A stretch of 56,129 bases of DNA from Acidobacteriota bacterium (GTDB lineage: Bacteria > Acidobacteriota > Blastocatellia > Pyrinomonadales > Pyrinomonadaceae). Numbering within the stretch: position 1 is the first letter of the stretch; each line of letters starts with the position of its first letter. The translations under genes and the position numbers were made by a program. The DNA is taken from NCBI GenBank assembly GCA_029781855.1, contig JAKOVX010000016.1, positions 1 through 56,129 on the forward strand, written 5' to 3'. Positions 7,656 through 16,896 of this stretch are shown in pieces. The notes beneath the pieces were generated by a model, which did no database searches, was not told where the DNA came from, and saw nothing but the letters and a program-made list of their open reading frames with translations.

Positions 7656-9557
7656 ATGAAAGGTGGCTGCGAAAGCAAAGAAGCGGTTAAGAAGCGGTCG
7701 ATCGAACTGCCCGTTTTGAACAGTTCCGCGCCGCTGACGGGCGAGATCCGCGAATCACGAACCAGCATCTGGCGGGCCGGAGCGCTCATCACACTTAACC
7801 TGCTGATGATCGCTCACTATTTTCAGTGGAGCATTACGGGTTCAACCGTATCGCCGATCGAACCTTCGGAAACGATGTACACGCTCGCGAGCGGAGCGGT
7901 GAACGCCGGATTTATTTTCTTCACGCTCGCGATCGTAGCGACCCTGATATTCGGGCGATTCGTGTGCGGTTGGGGTTGCCACATCCTTGCCCTGCAGGAT
8001 CTCTGCGCGTGGCTGCTCAAAAAGATGGGCCTGAAACCGCGGCCTTTCCGTTCGCGATTGCTGGTGTTTGTTCCGCTCGTCGCCGCCCTGTATATGTTCG
8101 TCTGGCCGACGGCGGCGAGACTGATCGCGGCACCAAAGGACGCACCGCTCTTTCCGCAATTTACAAATCATCTGGTCACGACCGAATTTTGGGCGACTTT
8201 TCCGCCCTTCGCGGTCGCGATCCCGTTCCTGTTCATCTGCGGGTTTCTGACCGTCTATTTCCTGGGCTCGAAAGGGTTTTGCACATATGCATGCCCGTAC
8301 GGCGGCTTTTTCAGCCTTGCCGACAAGGTCTCGCCGGGAAAGATCCGCGTGACCGACGCTTGTAACCAGTGCGGCCATTGCACGGCGACATGCACCTCGA
8401 ACGTCCTCGTCCATGCCGAGGTCGCGAAATACGGGATGGTCGTCGACACCGGTTGTATGAAGTGTATGGATTGCGTCAGCGTGTGCCCGAATGACGCGTT
8501 GTACTTCGGATTCGGCAAGCCTGCGGTCGGTGTAAAAGACACGATACAAAAGACTTACTCGCTAACGTGGCCCGAAGAGATCCTGGCGGCTGCCGTCTTT
8601 GCGGCGAGCTTTATCGCGGTTTGGGACGTTTACCAACTCGTGCCGATGCTGATGGCGCTCGGGGTGGCCGCGGTGACGACGTTTCTGGCAATGCGGGTCA
8701 TCAGATTATTCCGGGCGGCGGACCTGTCGTTCTACCGGTTCAATTTGAAGGCTTCCGGAACGATGAAGGCCGCGGGATGGGTATTTGTCGGCTTTTCCGT
8801 GTTGTGGATCGGTCTGAACGCCCACAGCGGTTGGGTGCATTATCACGAGTCGGCAGGATCGGTCGCGTTTCAGAATCTGCAAATACCGGACGAACTCGCA
8901 CTCGCGCAAGCCAATCCGGCCCGATGGCTAAGTGCGAGCGACCAGGCAAACATCACCGCCGGGAAACAGCATTATCGCGATGCCGTTGACTACGGCCTGT
9001 TCACAAACGCCGACGCATTGCCGAAATTCGCCTGGTTCGAATTTCTATCAGGTGATGCGGAGCGTGCCGTCCAGCTGCTGGGCCGCGCCGCCGATCATCA
9101 AACAGGCCAGGCAAAGGCCCTGAGCCTCTATTACCGCGGGGCGATACTCAATCGGATCGGACGTTATGATGATGCGCTTGCGAGCCTCGACGGAGCGCTT
9201 GCGGAACGTCCCGACCTGATCGTTGCGGACGAGGAACGCGGCGTTTCGCTTTGGCAGCTTGGAAGAAAGCAGGATGCGGTGTCGGCGTGGAACGACGCAA
9301 CCGCGAAGAACGCCGGACTACCACTTGCGTACAGTTTTTTGGCAGGAGCCAGTGCGTCAGCCGGTGACCCGGACCAGGCAATTGCGTACGACAAACAGGC
9401 AGACCAATACATCCCGAAAGACCCGCTTTTCCACTGGATGCTCGGCATCCGGCTGCAGGAAACGGGCATGAACCGCCTCGCCGAAAAACACTTCCAGCAG
9501 GCGATCCAACTCAACCCTGCATTTCAGCAAGCCCGATCTCCCGGACAAGTGAAATAA
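7656..9557 (+). CDS. Membrane polyferredoxin (NapH/CcoG-like) fused to C-terminal TPR domain
   Basis: A 633-residue protein combining membrane electron-transfer and TPR modules. The N-terminal half has several transmembrane segments and a Cys-rich motif, CGWGCHILALQDLC (about residue 106), then ACPYGG. Two 4Fe-4S motifs follow, CNQCGHCTATC and CMKCMDCVSVCP, near residues 236-275, as in NapH/CcoG/RdxA-type proteins. After further hydrophobic segments, residues about 420-633 form four to five TPR-like helical pairs (for example YYRGAILNRIGRYDDALASL). Role inferred: quinol-side electron transfer with a protein-docking module. It stands alone, with no nap, nos or cco genes in the window. Convergent with lon. 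Confidence 0.85.
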   Translation: MKGGCESKEAVKKRSIELPVLNSSAPLTGEIRESRTSIWRAGALITLNLLMIAHYFQWSITGSTVSPIEPSETMYTLASGAVNAGFIFFTLAIVATLIFGRFVCGWGCHILALQDLCAWLLKKMGLKPRPFRSRLLVFVPLVAALYMFVWPTAARLIAAPKDAPLFPQFTNHLVTTEFWATFPPFAVAIPFLFICGFLTVYFLGSKGFCTYACPYGGFFSLADKVSPGKIRVTDACNQCGHCTATCTSNVLVHAEVAKYGMVVDTGCMKCMDCVSVCPNDALYFGFGKPAVGVKDTIQKTYSLTWPEEILAAAVFAASFIAVWDVYQLVPMLMALGVAAVTTFLAMRVIRLFRAADLSFYRFNLKASGTMKAAGWVFVGFSVLWIGLNAHSGWVHYHESAGSVAFQNLQIPDELALAQANPARWLSASDQANITAGKQHYRDAVDYGLFTNADALPKFAWFEFLSGDAERAVQLLGRAADHQTGQAKALSLYYRGAILNRIGRYDDALASLDGALAERPDLIVADEERGVSLWQLGRKQDAVSAWNDATAKNAGLPLAYSFLAGASASAGDPDQAIAYDKQADQYIPKDPLFHWMLGIRLQETGMNRLAEKHFQQAIQLNPAFQQARSPGQVK

Positions 9558-9583
9558 TGTCGACCCGACAGATGCCAGCCGCC

Positions 9584-12043
9584 CTAAATGTCATGAGTGA
9601 CCGGGCGGTCGGAGCCGTCGGCCTTTGCTTCGAGGTTTCGAGCAAAGTACGACTTGAGGCCGGGATCGCTCGATTCCTTTTCAAGCACGGCGTCAAGTAC
9701 GTCACTGATCCGTTTGACCGGTATGATCTCGAGTTCTCTTCGAACGTCCTCCGGTATCTCGTCGACGTCGGCCTCGTTGCGGTCGGGAAGCACGATTCGG
9801 CGAATGCCGGCACGATGGGCGGCGAGAACTTTTTCCTTGATGCCGCCGACCGGGAAGACGAGGCCCGAAAGCGTGATCTCGCCCGTCATTGACGTATCCG
9901 AGCGGACCTTGCGGCCGGTGTAGATCGAAGCGAGGGCCGACGACATCGTCACACCGGCACTCGGGCCGTCTTTCGGGATGGCACCAGCCGGAACGTGAAT
10001 ATGAACGCCGTTCTGCTTGATGATCTCGGGGTTGATGCCGAGTTCCGTTGCGTGCGACCAGAGATAGCTGCGAGCAGCCTGGGCAGATTCCTTCATCACA
10101 TCGCCGAGCTGGCCGGTGAGCGTCAGGCCGCTGCCGCCGGGCAGGAGCGTCGCCTCTATAAAGAGAACTTCGCCGCCCATCTCGGTCCACGCCATTCCGG
10201 TCGCCACACCAGCCGGCAGTTCCTTTCGTGCTTCCTCAGGATAGACACGCGGCGGCCCGAGGTAACCTTTGATCTCCTCGGCCGTGATCGAGACCTTTTC
10301 GGTCAATCCCTGCGCCACTTTTAACGCTACCTTGCGGGCAAGGTTACCTACGGTGCGTTCGAGCTGTCGGACGCCGGCCTCACGCGTGTAACGCGAAGTG
10401 ATCAGGTTGATAGCGTCGTCCGAGATCGTCAGTTGATCTCCGGTTAGGCCATTTTCCTTGATCTGCCGCGGTATCAGGTACTGTTTGGCGATGTTCAGCT
10501 TTTCGCGGTCGCTGTAGCCGGCAAGCTGGATGATCTCCATACGGTCGCGGAGCGGCATCGGTATCGGCTGCAGCTGATTTGCCGTGGCGATAAAAAAGAC
10601 CTTCGACAAGTCGAACGGTAGGTCGATGTAATTGTCGCGAAACGTATTATTTTGCGCCGGGTCGAGGATCTCGAGCAGGGCGGAGGCCGGATCGCCGCGA
10701 AAATCGTTGCCGAGCTTATCGACCTCGTCGAGCATCATTACCGGATTGTTGACTCCGACACGGCGGAGCGATTGTATAATGCGGCCGGGCATCGCTCCGA
10801 CGTACGTGCGGCGATGGCCTCGAAGCTCCGCCTCGTCCCGCATGCCGCCGAGCGACAATCTATCGAATTCACGCCCCAACGCACGTGCGATCGACCGGCC
10901 AAGCGACGTTTTACCCACGCCGGGAGGGCCAACGAAGAGGATGATCGGGCTCTTGGAATCGGGCCGTAGCTTGACGACGGCAAGCGACTCCAGAATGCGT
11001 TCCTTGATGTCCTCGAGGCCGTAGTGGTCCTCGTCGAGCACTCGCCGGGCCTCGTTGAGGTCGAGTTTTTCTTCGCTCGATTTTCTCCAGGGCAGTTCGA
11101 GGATGTACTCGAGATAGGTGCGGATCACGTGGAAATCAGGAGCCGCCTGCGGCAGCGATTCCATGCGGCGGAGCTCGCGTTCGGCCTCTTTTCGGACATC
11201 GTCCGGCAGGTCGGCTTTTTCGAGGCGTTCGCGAAGCTGTTCGGCCTCGGCCTTTTCGCCGCCTTCGTCGTCACCGAGTTCCTTCTGGATCGCCTTCATC
11301 TGCTGGCGAAGGACGTAATCGCGCTGCGATTTGTCCATCTCGTTCTGCGCTTCGGATGCGATCTTCGAGCGGATCTGCATTATCTCGACCTCACGGGCGA
11401 GCGCCGCGTGGGTCAATGTGAGCAGGCCGTCGACGGTGCTGGATTCGAGCATTTTCTGTTCGGTCTCGGTGCCGAGGTCGAGCACGGATGCGAGAAAATA
11501 CGAGAGCTGAACCGGATTTTCCTGCGACATTACGGCTGCACGGATCTCGGGCGGCACGTTCGGGAGCAATGCCAGAGCCTCCTGGATCATTCCCTGAATG
11601 TTGCGTTTGAGCGCCTCGATCTCCTCGTCGTCAACGCGGCGAAGGTCCGGCAAAATTTGCACTTTTGCCTTCAGATACGGCTGCTCGGCAGTCCATTCGA
11701 CGATCTCGAAACGGTCCATGCCCTGGACGATGAGCTGCATGATGCCTTCGTTGCGCATCATCCGCTTGATATTGACGATCGTGCCGATCTTGTACAGGTC
11801 GCCGGGTTTTGCGTCGTCGCCGGTCACGTTCTCGGTCTTGGTCGTCACGCACGCCAGCAATTTTTCCTCGGTCGCCAAGGCCTCCTCAACGGCGCGGGTC
11901 GAACGCTCACGGCCGACGGCGAGCGGGACGACCGTTTCCGGGAAGAGCGTCGTGTTCTGCAGCGGCAGAATAGCGATCTCAAACGGCTGCGGCAGCGGCG
12001 GCGGAGTTACGGTTTTGGTTTCGGTCGTCTTTTCTTCAGCCAT
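9584..12043 (-). CDS. lon: ATP-dependent protease Lon
   Basis: Cytosolic AAA+ serine protease of 819 residues, the normal length for Lon. The N-terminal substrate-binding domain starts near FEIAILPLQNTTLFPETVVP. A coiled region is followed by the AAA+ module with Walker A GPPGVGKTS and Walker B MMLDEVDKLG. The C-terminal peptidase has catalytic Ser in KDGPSAG (near residue 693) and catalytic Lys in IKEKVLAAHRAG (near residue 736), the Ser-Lys dyad of the family. It follows a small heat-shock protein by 9 bases, so holdase and protease are probably co-transcribed. Convergent with the ferredoxin-TPR gene. Confidence 0.98.
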   Translation of the reverse strand: MAEEKTTETKTVTPPPLPQPFEIAILPLQNTTLFPETVVPLAVGRERSTRAVEEALATEEKLLACVTTKTENVTGDDAKPGDLYKIGTIVNIKRMMRNEGIMQLIVQGMDRFEIVEWTAEQPYLKAKVQILPDLRRVDDEEIEALKRNIQGMIQEALALLPNVPPEIRAAVMSQENPVQLSYFLASVLDLGTETEQKMLESSTVDGLLTLTHAALAREVEIMQIRSKIASEAQNEMDKSQRDYVLRQQMKAIQKELGDDEGGEKAEAEQLRERLEKADLPDDVRKEAERELRRMESLPQAAPDFHVIRTYLEYILELPWRKSSEEKLDLNEARRVLDEDHYGLEDIKERILESLAVVKLRPDSKSPIILFVGPPGVGKTSLGRSIARALGREFDRLSLGGMRDEAELRGHRRTYVGAMPGRIIQSLRRVGVNNPVMMLDEVDKLGNDFRGDPASALLEILDPAQNNTFRDNYIDLPFDLSKVFFIATANQLQPIPMPLRDRMEIIQLAGYSDREKLNIAKQYLIPRQIKENGLTGDQLTISDDAINLITSRYTREAGVRQLERTVGNLARKVALKVAQGLTEKVSITAEEIKGYLGPPRVYPEEARKELPAGVATGMAWTEMGGEVLFIEATLLPGGSGLTLTGQLGDVMKESAQAARSYLWSHATELGINPEIIKQNGVHIHVPAGAIPKDGPSAGVTMSSALASIYTGRKVRSDTSMTGEITLSGLVFPVGGIKEKVLAAHRAGIRRIVLPDRNEADVDEIPEDVRRELEIIPVKRISDVLDAVLEKESSDPGLKSYFARNLEAKADGSDRPVTHDI

Positions 12044-12052
12044 ATTCCTGGT

Positions 12053-12415
12053 TTATTGCCCCTTGTGTAATCGGATGATCAAAAGCCCATTCTCGAACAT
12101 ATGATCGAGCTTTGCTCCGTCGATCGGGGCCGGAAAGCGGAGAGTCTTTTCAAAATTGCTGTACGTTATCTCCATCTGCTCGTACGAGATGCCCGAAACA
12201 CACGAGCGGTCCTTGCGGCAGCCGGCGATGATCAGCGTGTTGCCCTGAATGTCGATCTCGACGTCCTCGGCCGAGACGCCGGCGAGCTCGACCTTGACGA
12301 CCCAGCCGTCGGGCACCTTGTAGACGTCAGCGGCCGGATACCAAAGCCGGCCGGAGACCTGTGCCTTTTTGGACGAGCCGAGGAACTGAAAATAGCGATT
12401 AGTGGACTTTGCCAT
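12053..12415 (-). CDS. Hsp20/alpha-crystallin family small heat-shock protein
   Basis: A 120-residue ATP-independent holdase. The alpha-crystallin domain is recognisable from YPAADVYKVPDGWVVKVELAGV (with each part under the family consensus) and from GLLIIRLHKG at the end. The flanking arms are short. Two cysteines close together (GCRKDRSCVSG, about residues 57-67) in the middle of the domain are not typical of the family and might be redox- or metal-responsive; that is inference. It is placed directly upstream of lon in the same orientation, between the repeat at 12421-12499 and the protease gene. Confidence 0.9.
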   Translation of the reverse strand: MAKSTNRYFQFLGSSKKAQVSGRLWYPAADVYKVPDGWVVKVELAGVSAEDVEIDIQGNTLIIAGCRKDRSCVSGISYEQMEITYSNFEKTLRFPAPIDGAKLDHMFENGLLIIRLHKGQ

Positions 12416-12420
12416 TTTTA

Positions 12421-12499
12421 TGAGTGAACGGAGACGGGTAAGCGGTGACAGGTTCTCAAGAGCAGAGCTGACCCGTCACGTGTTACCGGTCACCGGTAA
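12421..12499. repeat. Imperfect hairpin with 7-bp period, CBS gene-hsp20 gap
   Basis: The left arm is GAGTGAA, CGGAGAC, GGGTAAG, CGGTGAC and the right arm is CCCGTCA, CGTGTTA, CCGGTCA, CCGGTAA, both with a 7-bp period. GGTAAGCGGTGAC (from 12437) pairs imperfectly with GTCACCGGTAAC (ending 12500). It abuts the stop codon of the CBS gene. Confidence 0.7.
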
Positions 12500-12967
12500 C
12501 TAATTTTTCTTCCAAAAACCGGCGCCGCTGGAGATCTCCTCGAGCGTTTCGGCGATCTCGAGTTCGTCTTCGGTCTCGAGCGCGACGTCGGCCATCGAGA
12601 TGATGCCGGCGAGTTCGCCGCTCGGGCCGACCACGGGAATGCGGCGGACCTGTTTGTCGCCCATCAGGCGGACGGCCTCGAAAACAAAATCGTCGGAACC
12701 TACGGTGAATAGGTTCTTAGTCATCACTTCGCCGACCTCGGTCGCGGCGTTTTTGCCATCGGCGATCGCACGGACGACAATGTCGCGGTCGGTTATAATG
12801 CCGACAAGCTTGCCGTCGTCGACAACCGGCACGGAGCCCATGTCGCCGTCACGCATCATCGCCGCAGCATCACGAAGCGTCATCCCGGGCGCGGCCGTTC
12901 GGACGTTCTTGGTCATGATCTTACTGCAGCGCATTCGAGAGATAGCGGTCGCTTCTGCTTCGGTCAT
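12500..12967 (-). CDS. CBS-domain pair protein
   Basis: A 155-residue protein made almost only of two CBS domains. Domain 1 runs from MRCSKIMTKNVRTAAPGM to VGIITDRDIVVRAIADG and domain 2 from VGEVMTKNLFTVGSDDF to LAGIISMADVALE. CBS pairs bind adenine nucleotides and act as energy or ligand sensors; the target here is unknown. AAAGGAG precedes the ATG at a good distance. It is co-oriented with hsp20 and lon, separated from them by the hairpin repeat, so read-through into the stress genes is possible. Related proteins are often annotated as IMP-dehydrogenase-like, but no catalytic domain is present. Confidence 0.93.
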   Translation of the reverse strand: MTEAEATAISRMRCSKIMTKNVRTAAPGMTLRDAAAMMRDGDMGSVPVVDDGKLVGIITDRDIVVRAIADGKNAATEVGEVMTKNLFTVGSDDFVFEAVRLMGDKQVRRIPVVGPSGELAGIISMADVALETEDELEIAETLEEISSGAGFWKKN

Positions 12968-13028
12968 TGTATTCGCTCCTTTAGCTTATTTTGGGCGAGT
13001 GGCGGGAATAAAGCAAGAGGAGAGTTTT

Positions 13029-13093
13029 GCTACGAATTGCACGAATTCCGGAAATGGACCGCCCTAATTAGTGCCATTCGTGCAATTTGTGGC
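13029..13093. repeat. Imperfect hairpin with 9-bp period overlapping the nadA stop
   Basis: GCTACGAATTGCACGAAT (13029-13046) pairs with ATTCGTGCAATTTGTGGC (13076-13093) with only two mismatches over 18 bp. The left arm reads as 9-bp units TACGAATTG, CACGAATTC, and the right as CATTCGTGC, AATTTGTGG. The right arm touches the nadA stop codon. Strong RNA hairpin potential on either strand. Confidence 0.82.
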
Positions 13094-14205
13094 TAGTTCT
13101 TTTTTTCAGTGAGGTCGATCATCCGCTGCAGAGCCACGTTGGCGAAATGCTTAGTCTCGTCGTTGACGACGATCTCGTTGACGATCTCACCGTCTAGTAG
13201 ATTTTCCATCGCCCAGGCGAGGTTCTGCGGAGCTATACGGTACATCGTCGCGCACATGCATAGGTCGGGGGCGAGCAGGCGGATCTCTTTGTCGGGAAAG
13301 CGGTCCTGCAGGCGGTTGACGAGGTTTACTTCGGTACCGATCGCCCATTTTGACCCTGACGGCGAAGCCTCGACGGTCTTGATAATGAACGACGTCGAGC
13401 CGTCGAGATCGGCGAGGTCGACGACCTCTTTCGGGCATTCGGGGTGGACGATGACCTTCGTTCCGGGATGGTCTTCGCGGATCTTGTTGACGTGCCAGTC
13501 CTTGAACCGGCCGTGGACGCTGCAGTGGCCGCGCCAGAGGATGAGCTTGGCATCACGAAGCTGCTGCTCGGTGTTGCCGCCGAGTTCTTCGTGCGGGTTC
13601 CAGAGCACCATCTTATCGAGCGGGATGCCGAACTTCGCGCCCGTGTTCCGGCCGAGATGCTGGTCGGGGAAGAAGAACATCTTATCGAACTCTTTGAGGT
13701 AAATGTCGAAGAGCGGGACCGCGTTCGACGAAGTGCAGACGACGCCCTCGTTCCGGCCGCAGAACGCCTTGATCTCGGCGGTCGAGTTCATATATGTGAT
13801 CGGAGCGACCTTGCTGTCAAGTACGCCGATCTCGCGGAGTTGGTCCCACGCGTCCTCCACCTGATCGATCGACGCCATGTCCGCCATCGAGCAACCGGCA
13901 CCGAGGTCGGGCAGGATGACGCGCTGATGATCTTTGCCAAGAATGTCGGCCGATTCGGCCATGAAGTGGACGCCACAGAAGACGATGTATTCAGCTTCCG
14001 TTTGCGATGCCATCACCGAGAGCTGATAGCTGTCGCCGGTCAGGTCGGCGTGGCGGATGACGTCGTCGCGTTGGTAATGGTGACCGAGAATGACGACGCG
14101 CTTGCCCAATTCCTCACGTGCGGCTTCGATCCGCTCGTGCATCTCCGCATCGGGCATTGTGAGGTAATCTTCGAAAACCTGTGCTCTTTCAAGAACTGCT
14201 GACAT
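13093..14205 (-). CDS. nadA: Quinolinate synthase
   Basis: Condenses iminoaspartate with dihydroxyacetone phosphate to quinolinate in de novo NAD synthesis, using a 4Fe-4S cluster. The 370-residue protein has the expected blocks VVILGHHYQRDDVI (about residue 38), CGVHFMAESADIL with its conserved Cys, DLGAGCSMADM, IVHPECP and the C-terminal LLAPDLCMCATMYR. Start 14205 (MSAVLERAQ) is chosen because GGAGG lies 5 bases upstream; a TTG 12 bases earlier falls on that ribosome site. nadB and nadC are not in the window. The stop codon overlaps the hairpin at 13029-13093. Confidence 0.96.
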   Translation of the reverse strand: MSAVLERAQVFEDYLTMPDAEMHERIEAAREELGKRVVILGHHYQRDDVIRHADLTGDSYQLSVMASQTEAEYIVFCGVHFMAESADILGKDHQRVILPDLGAGCSMADMASIDQVEDAWDQLREIGVLDSKVAPITYMNSTAEIKAFCGRNEGVVCTSSNAVPLFDIYLKEFDKMFFFPDQHLGRNTGAKFGIPLDKMVLWNPHEELGGNTEQQLRDAKLILWRGHCSVHGRFKDWHVNKIREDHPGTKVIVHPECPKEVVDLADLDGSTSFIIKTVEASPSGSKWAIGTEVNLVNRLQDRFPDKEIRLLAPDLCMCATMYRIAPQNLAWAMENLLDGEIVNEIVVNDETKHFANVALQRMIDLTEKKN

Positions 14206-14281
14206 CATTTCCTCCAAAGAAAAATGATGTCACTCGGGCGGGCATTTAGCAAGTAATCGAATCGGGAGCCGAAAAGCGGGA

Positions 14282-15352
14282 TCAACCGACGACCTTCTCG
14301 ATGAGCAATATGAACATATACGCGATCGCGGCGATGATCCCGGCCATCGGTATCGTCAGGATCCAAGCCCATACGATGCGGCCGGCGACGCCCCATTTGA
14401 CGGCGGAGAAGCGCTTTGCCGAACCGACACCGACGATCGCACCGGTAATGGTGTGGGTCGTCGAGACCGGTATGCCGAACGCCGTCGCGCCAAACAGAGT
14501 AAGCGAACCCGCCGCCTCAGCACAGAAACCGCCGACGGGCTGGAGTTTGACGATCTTGGTTCCCATCGTCTTAACGATCCGCCATCCACCCGACAAAGTG
14601 CCCAGAGCGATCGCGGCGCAGGCGGCGACCTCGACCCAGGTCGGGATGTCAGGTAGTTTGCCGCCCGGAGCCATCTGGAGGTAGCCGCCGGCGACGAGGA
14701 CGATAGTTATGATGCCCATCGTCTTTTGGGCGTCATTGCCGCCGTGACCTAGCGAGTACGCCGCGGCCGAAAAAAGCTGTCCGAAGCGAAAGACCCGGTC
14801 AACCTTGTTGACCCTTATTTTCCTGAAAATCCAGAAAACGGCCACCATCAGAACAAAGCCCAACAGCATTCCGATCACCGGCGATAGCACGATGAACGCC
14901 AGTGTCTTGATCCAGCCCTCAGGTTTCAAGACAGTCAGAATTTCGGCGAAACCAAAATGCCAGGCGTGAGAGGCCAGTGCCGAACCGGCGTACGCGCCGA
15001 CGAGAGCGTGGGAACTCGAGGTCGGAAGACCGAAATACCACGTGATCAGATTCCACATTATCGCCCCGAGCACACCGCCCAAAAGCACGTAGAGCTGGTC
15101 GTTCGCAGGGATCTTGGATATATCGACCATGTCGCCGCCGACGGTTTTTGCCACGGCGGTGCCAAAAACAAAGACGGCGATGAAATTAAAAAATGCTGCC
15201 CAAACAACTGCCACGCCAGGCGAAAGTACGCGGGTCGCCACAACCGTCGCGATCGAATTTGCAGCGTCGTGAAAGCCATTCGTATAGTCGAACGCAAGCG
15301 CGACGATGATGATAAAGATTACTAGCCCAAATGAAACTGAGTGTCCGTCCAT
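14282..15352 (-). CDS. pit: Low-affinity inorganic phosphate transporter (PiT family)
   Basis: Phosphate symporter of the PiT family, 356 residues with about ten membrane segments. The two inverted family signatures are visible: DYTNGFHDAANSIATVVATR near residue 23, and YSLGHGGNDAQKTMGI near residue 211. FGLPTSSSHALVGAYAG and FGIPVSTTHTITGAIVG form the matching second pair of repeats. It lies last in the leftward series phoU, DUF47, pit, and the DUF47 partner immediately upstream is the usual neighbour of Pit transporters. Gaps of 78 and about 100 bases leave co-transcription likely but not proven. Confidence 0.95.
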   Translation of the reverse strand: MDGHSVSFGLVIFIIIVALAFDYTNGFHDAANSIATVVATRVLSPGVAVVWAAFFNFIAVFVFGTAVAKTVGGDMVDISKIPANDQLYVLLGGVLGAIMWNLITWYFGLPTSSSHALVGAYAGSALASHAWHFGFAEILTVLKPEGWIKTLAFIVLSPVIGMLLGFVLMVAVFWIFRKIRVNKVDRVFRFGQLFSAAAYSLGHGGNDAQKTMGIITIVLVAGGYLQMAPGGKLPDIPTWVEVAACAAIALGTLSGGWRIVKTMGTKIVKLQPVGGFCAEAAGSLTLFGATAFGIPVSTTHTITGAIVGVGSAKRFSAVKWGVAGRIVWAWILTIPMAGIIAAIAYMFILLIEKVVG

Positions 15353-15430
15353 AGGTGCGGTTTCCGGCCGTGGATCAGAGAGCCAGCGTAAAGAGCAACG
15401 ATCCGGCCCGGGTGATCTGACGCTTTTGCG

Positions 15431-16051
15431 TTAATTGTGCTTCAATACGATGCTTTCGATAATATTGCCGACGCTCTCGCAGCGGTCGGTCGCATTTTCG
15501 AGAATTTCGTAGAGTTCTTTGAGCTTGATAACCTCGATCGGGTCAGGGTCGTTCTTGAACAGCCCGCCGATGCCCTTGAAATATGCCTCGTCGGCTTCGT
15601 TCTCGAGCCGCTGGATCTCGACGAGATGTGGCTTCATCCCTTGCGCCTTCTTGAGCAGGCCGATCGCGTCGTGGATCTCGGTGGTAAGGCCCTGGATTAT
15701 TTTCGCCAGTTCACGCGAATGCGGATTGACCTCGCGAATGTCGTACATCACGACTACGCGGGCGGCGGCGTCGATGTAATCGCAAACGTCGTCGAGAGCG
15801 ACAGACAGGGAATAAATATCTTCGCGATCGAATGGCGTAATGAACGACCTGTTCAGTTTGATCGTCACGTTGTGCGTGATCTCGTCGCATTCGTGTTCGA
15901 CCACCTTGATGCGTTTGGCGACTTCCTCATATTGATCCGCTTTGCCGTTCATCATCTCGACGAGCAGATCGGCAGCCTCTTTTATTTTCGCGGTCATCAG
16001 CGAAAACATAGAGAAATATTCATCTTCCTTCGGTAATAAGCTAAAAGCCAT
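15431..16051 (-). CDS. DUF47 / PhoU-like Pit accessory protein
   Basis: A 206-residue all-helical cytoplasmic protein of the DUF47 family, which is related to PhoU. It has the typical start MAFSLLPKEDEYFSMF and the acidic helical motifs VEHECDEITHNV (about residue 50) and NEADEAYFKGIGGLF (about residue 151), with a third related segment ENATDRCESVGNIIESIVLKHN at the C-terminus. Members are thought to regulate or assist Pit-type phosphate transporters. It sits immediately upstream of pit and downstream of phoU, which supports that role here. Confidence 0.93.
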   Translation of the reverse strand: MAFSLLPKEDEYFSMFSLMTAKIKEAADLLVEMMNGKADQYEEVAKRIKVVEHECDEITHNVTIKLNRSFITPFDREDIYSLSVALDDVCDYIDAAARVVVMYDIREVNPHSRELAKIIQGLTTEIHDAIGLLKKAQGMKPHLVEIQRLENEADEAYFKGIGGLFKNDPDPIEVIKLKELYEILENATDRCESVGNIIESIVLKHN

Positions 16052-16147
16052 TTTCGACGTCTCCGGAAACTAATTTTTTAGAATTTCGAGCAACACTTCA
16101 TGTGAACCGCTGAGCCAGTGTCGAACCGCAGCGGCCGGCGCCGGCCT

Positions 16148-16795
16148 TCAATAACGGGGACTGTGTTTGATAAACACGGCCTCGCGCAAATACACGTTCA
16201 GTTCGCAAATATCTTTTACGTAGTCGCCGATCCGCTCAATGTGCTTGGCGACGAACAGCAACCGGGCTGCGCCGTTGGCGGACTCGGGATTCTTGACCAT
16301 GACTGCAAGCAGATCGTCAAAGACCCGGCCATAGCAGCGATCCAGTTCACGGTCGCGGCTGATGATCTCGCGTGAGGCCAGAGCGTCCTCGGACGTGAAT
16401 GCGTTCAGAGCCTCGCGGAGCATTCCGGCGGCGATGTCCGCCATCATCGAAAAATCGATGTAGACATCGATCTCCGGTTCGTTATTCAAAATTATCGCTG
16501 CCTCGGCGATACTCGCGGCGTGGTCGGCGATCCTCTCAAGTATCGGTGTTATCTTGGCGACCGATACGACCAGGCGAAGGTCGTGTTCCGTCGGTTGTTG
16601 CGATGCCAGGATCTCGATGCTCAGCTGATCGATCTCGAGCTCCATCTGATCGATCAATTTGTCCTCGTCGGTTACGGCCCGTGCGAGTTCGCTGTCCCTT
16701 TCCTTAAGGGCACGCATCGCACGGTGCACGGCGTCCTCGGTCTTACCGCCGAGGAGCAGTATCTTGTCGCGCAGCACATCCAGTTGAGAAGACAT
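16148..16795 (-). CDS. phoU: Phosphate signalling protein PhoU
   Basis: Helical metal-binding regulator of phosphate uptake and PhoR signalling. Two PhoU repeats are visible: LDVLRDKILLLGGKTEDAVH and onward with DQMELEIDQLSIEIL, then MLREALNAFTSEDALA with LLFVAKHIERIGDYVKDI near the C-terminus. The start at 16795 (MSSQLDV) fits family length and has GGTGA 7 bases upstream. An in-frame ATG at 16882 would add 29 low-complexity residues. It heads the phosphate block phoU-DUF47-pit, behind the 11-bp direct repeats at 16926-17002. No pstSCAB, phoR or phoB is in the window. Confidence 0.94.
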   Translation of the reverse strand: MSSQLDVLRDKILLLGGKTEDAVHRAMRALKERDSELARAVTDEDKLIDQMELEIDQLSIEILASQQPTEHDLRLVVSVAKITPILERIADHAASIAEAAIILNNEPEIDVYIDFSMMADIAAGMLREALNAFTSEDALASREIISRDRELDRCYGRVFDDLLAVMVKNPESANGAARLLFVAKHIERIGDYVKDICELNVYLREAVFIKHSPRY

Positions 16796-16896
16796 TCCGA
16801 TTTCACCCATCACGAAACTACCGCTGCCGAAAACCGGGCTGCGCTGACCACCAGCTGCTTGCGAACTCACCGATGTGTCCATAAGTTACTCGCAAC

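Noticed and set aside
11024..12070. Long open frame antisense to lon
   Set aside because: It is a shadow of the strongly coding lon frame in GC-rich DNA. The Lon motifs are unambiguous and the antisense product matches nothing.
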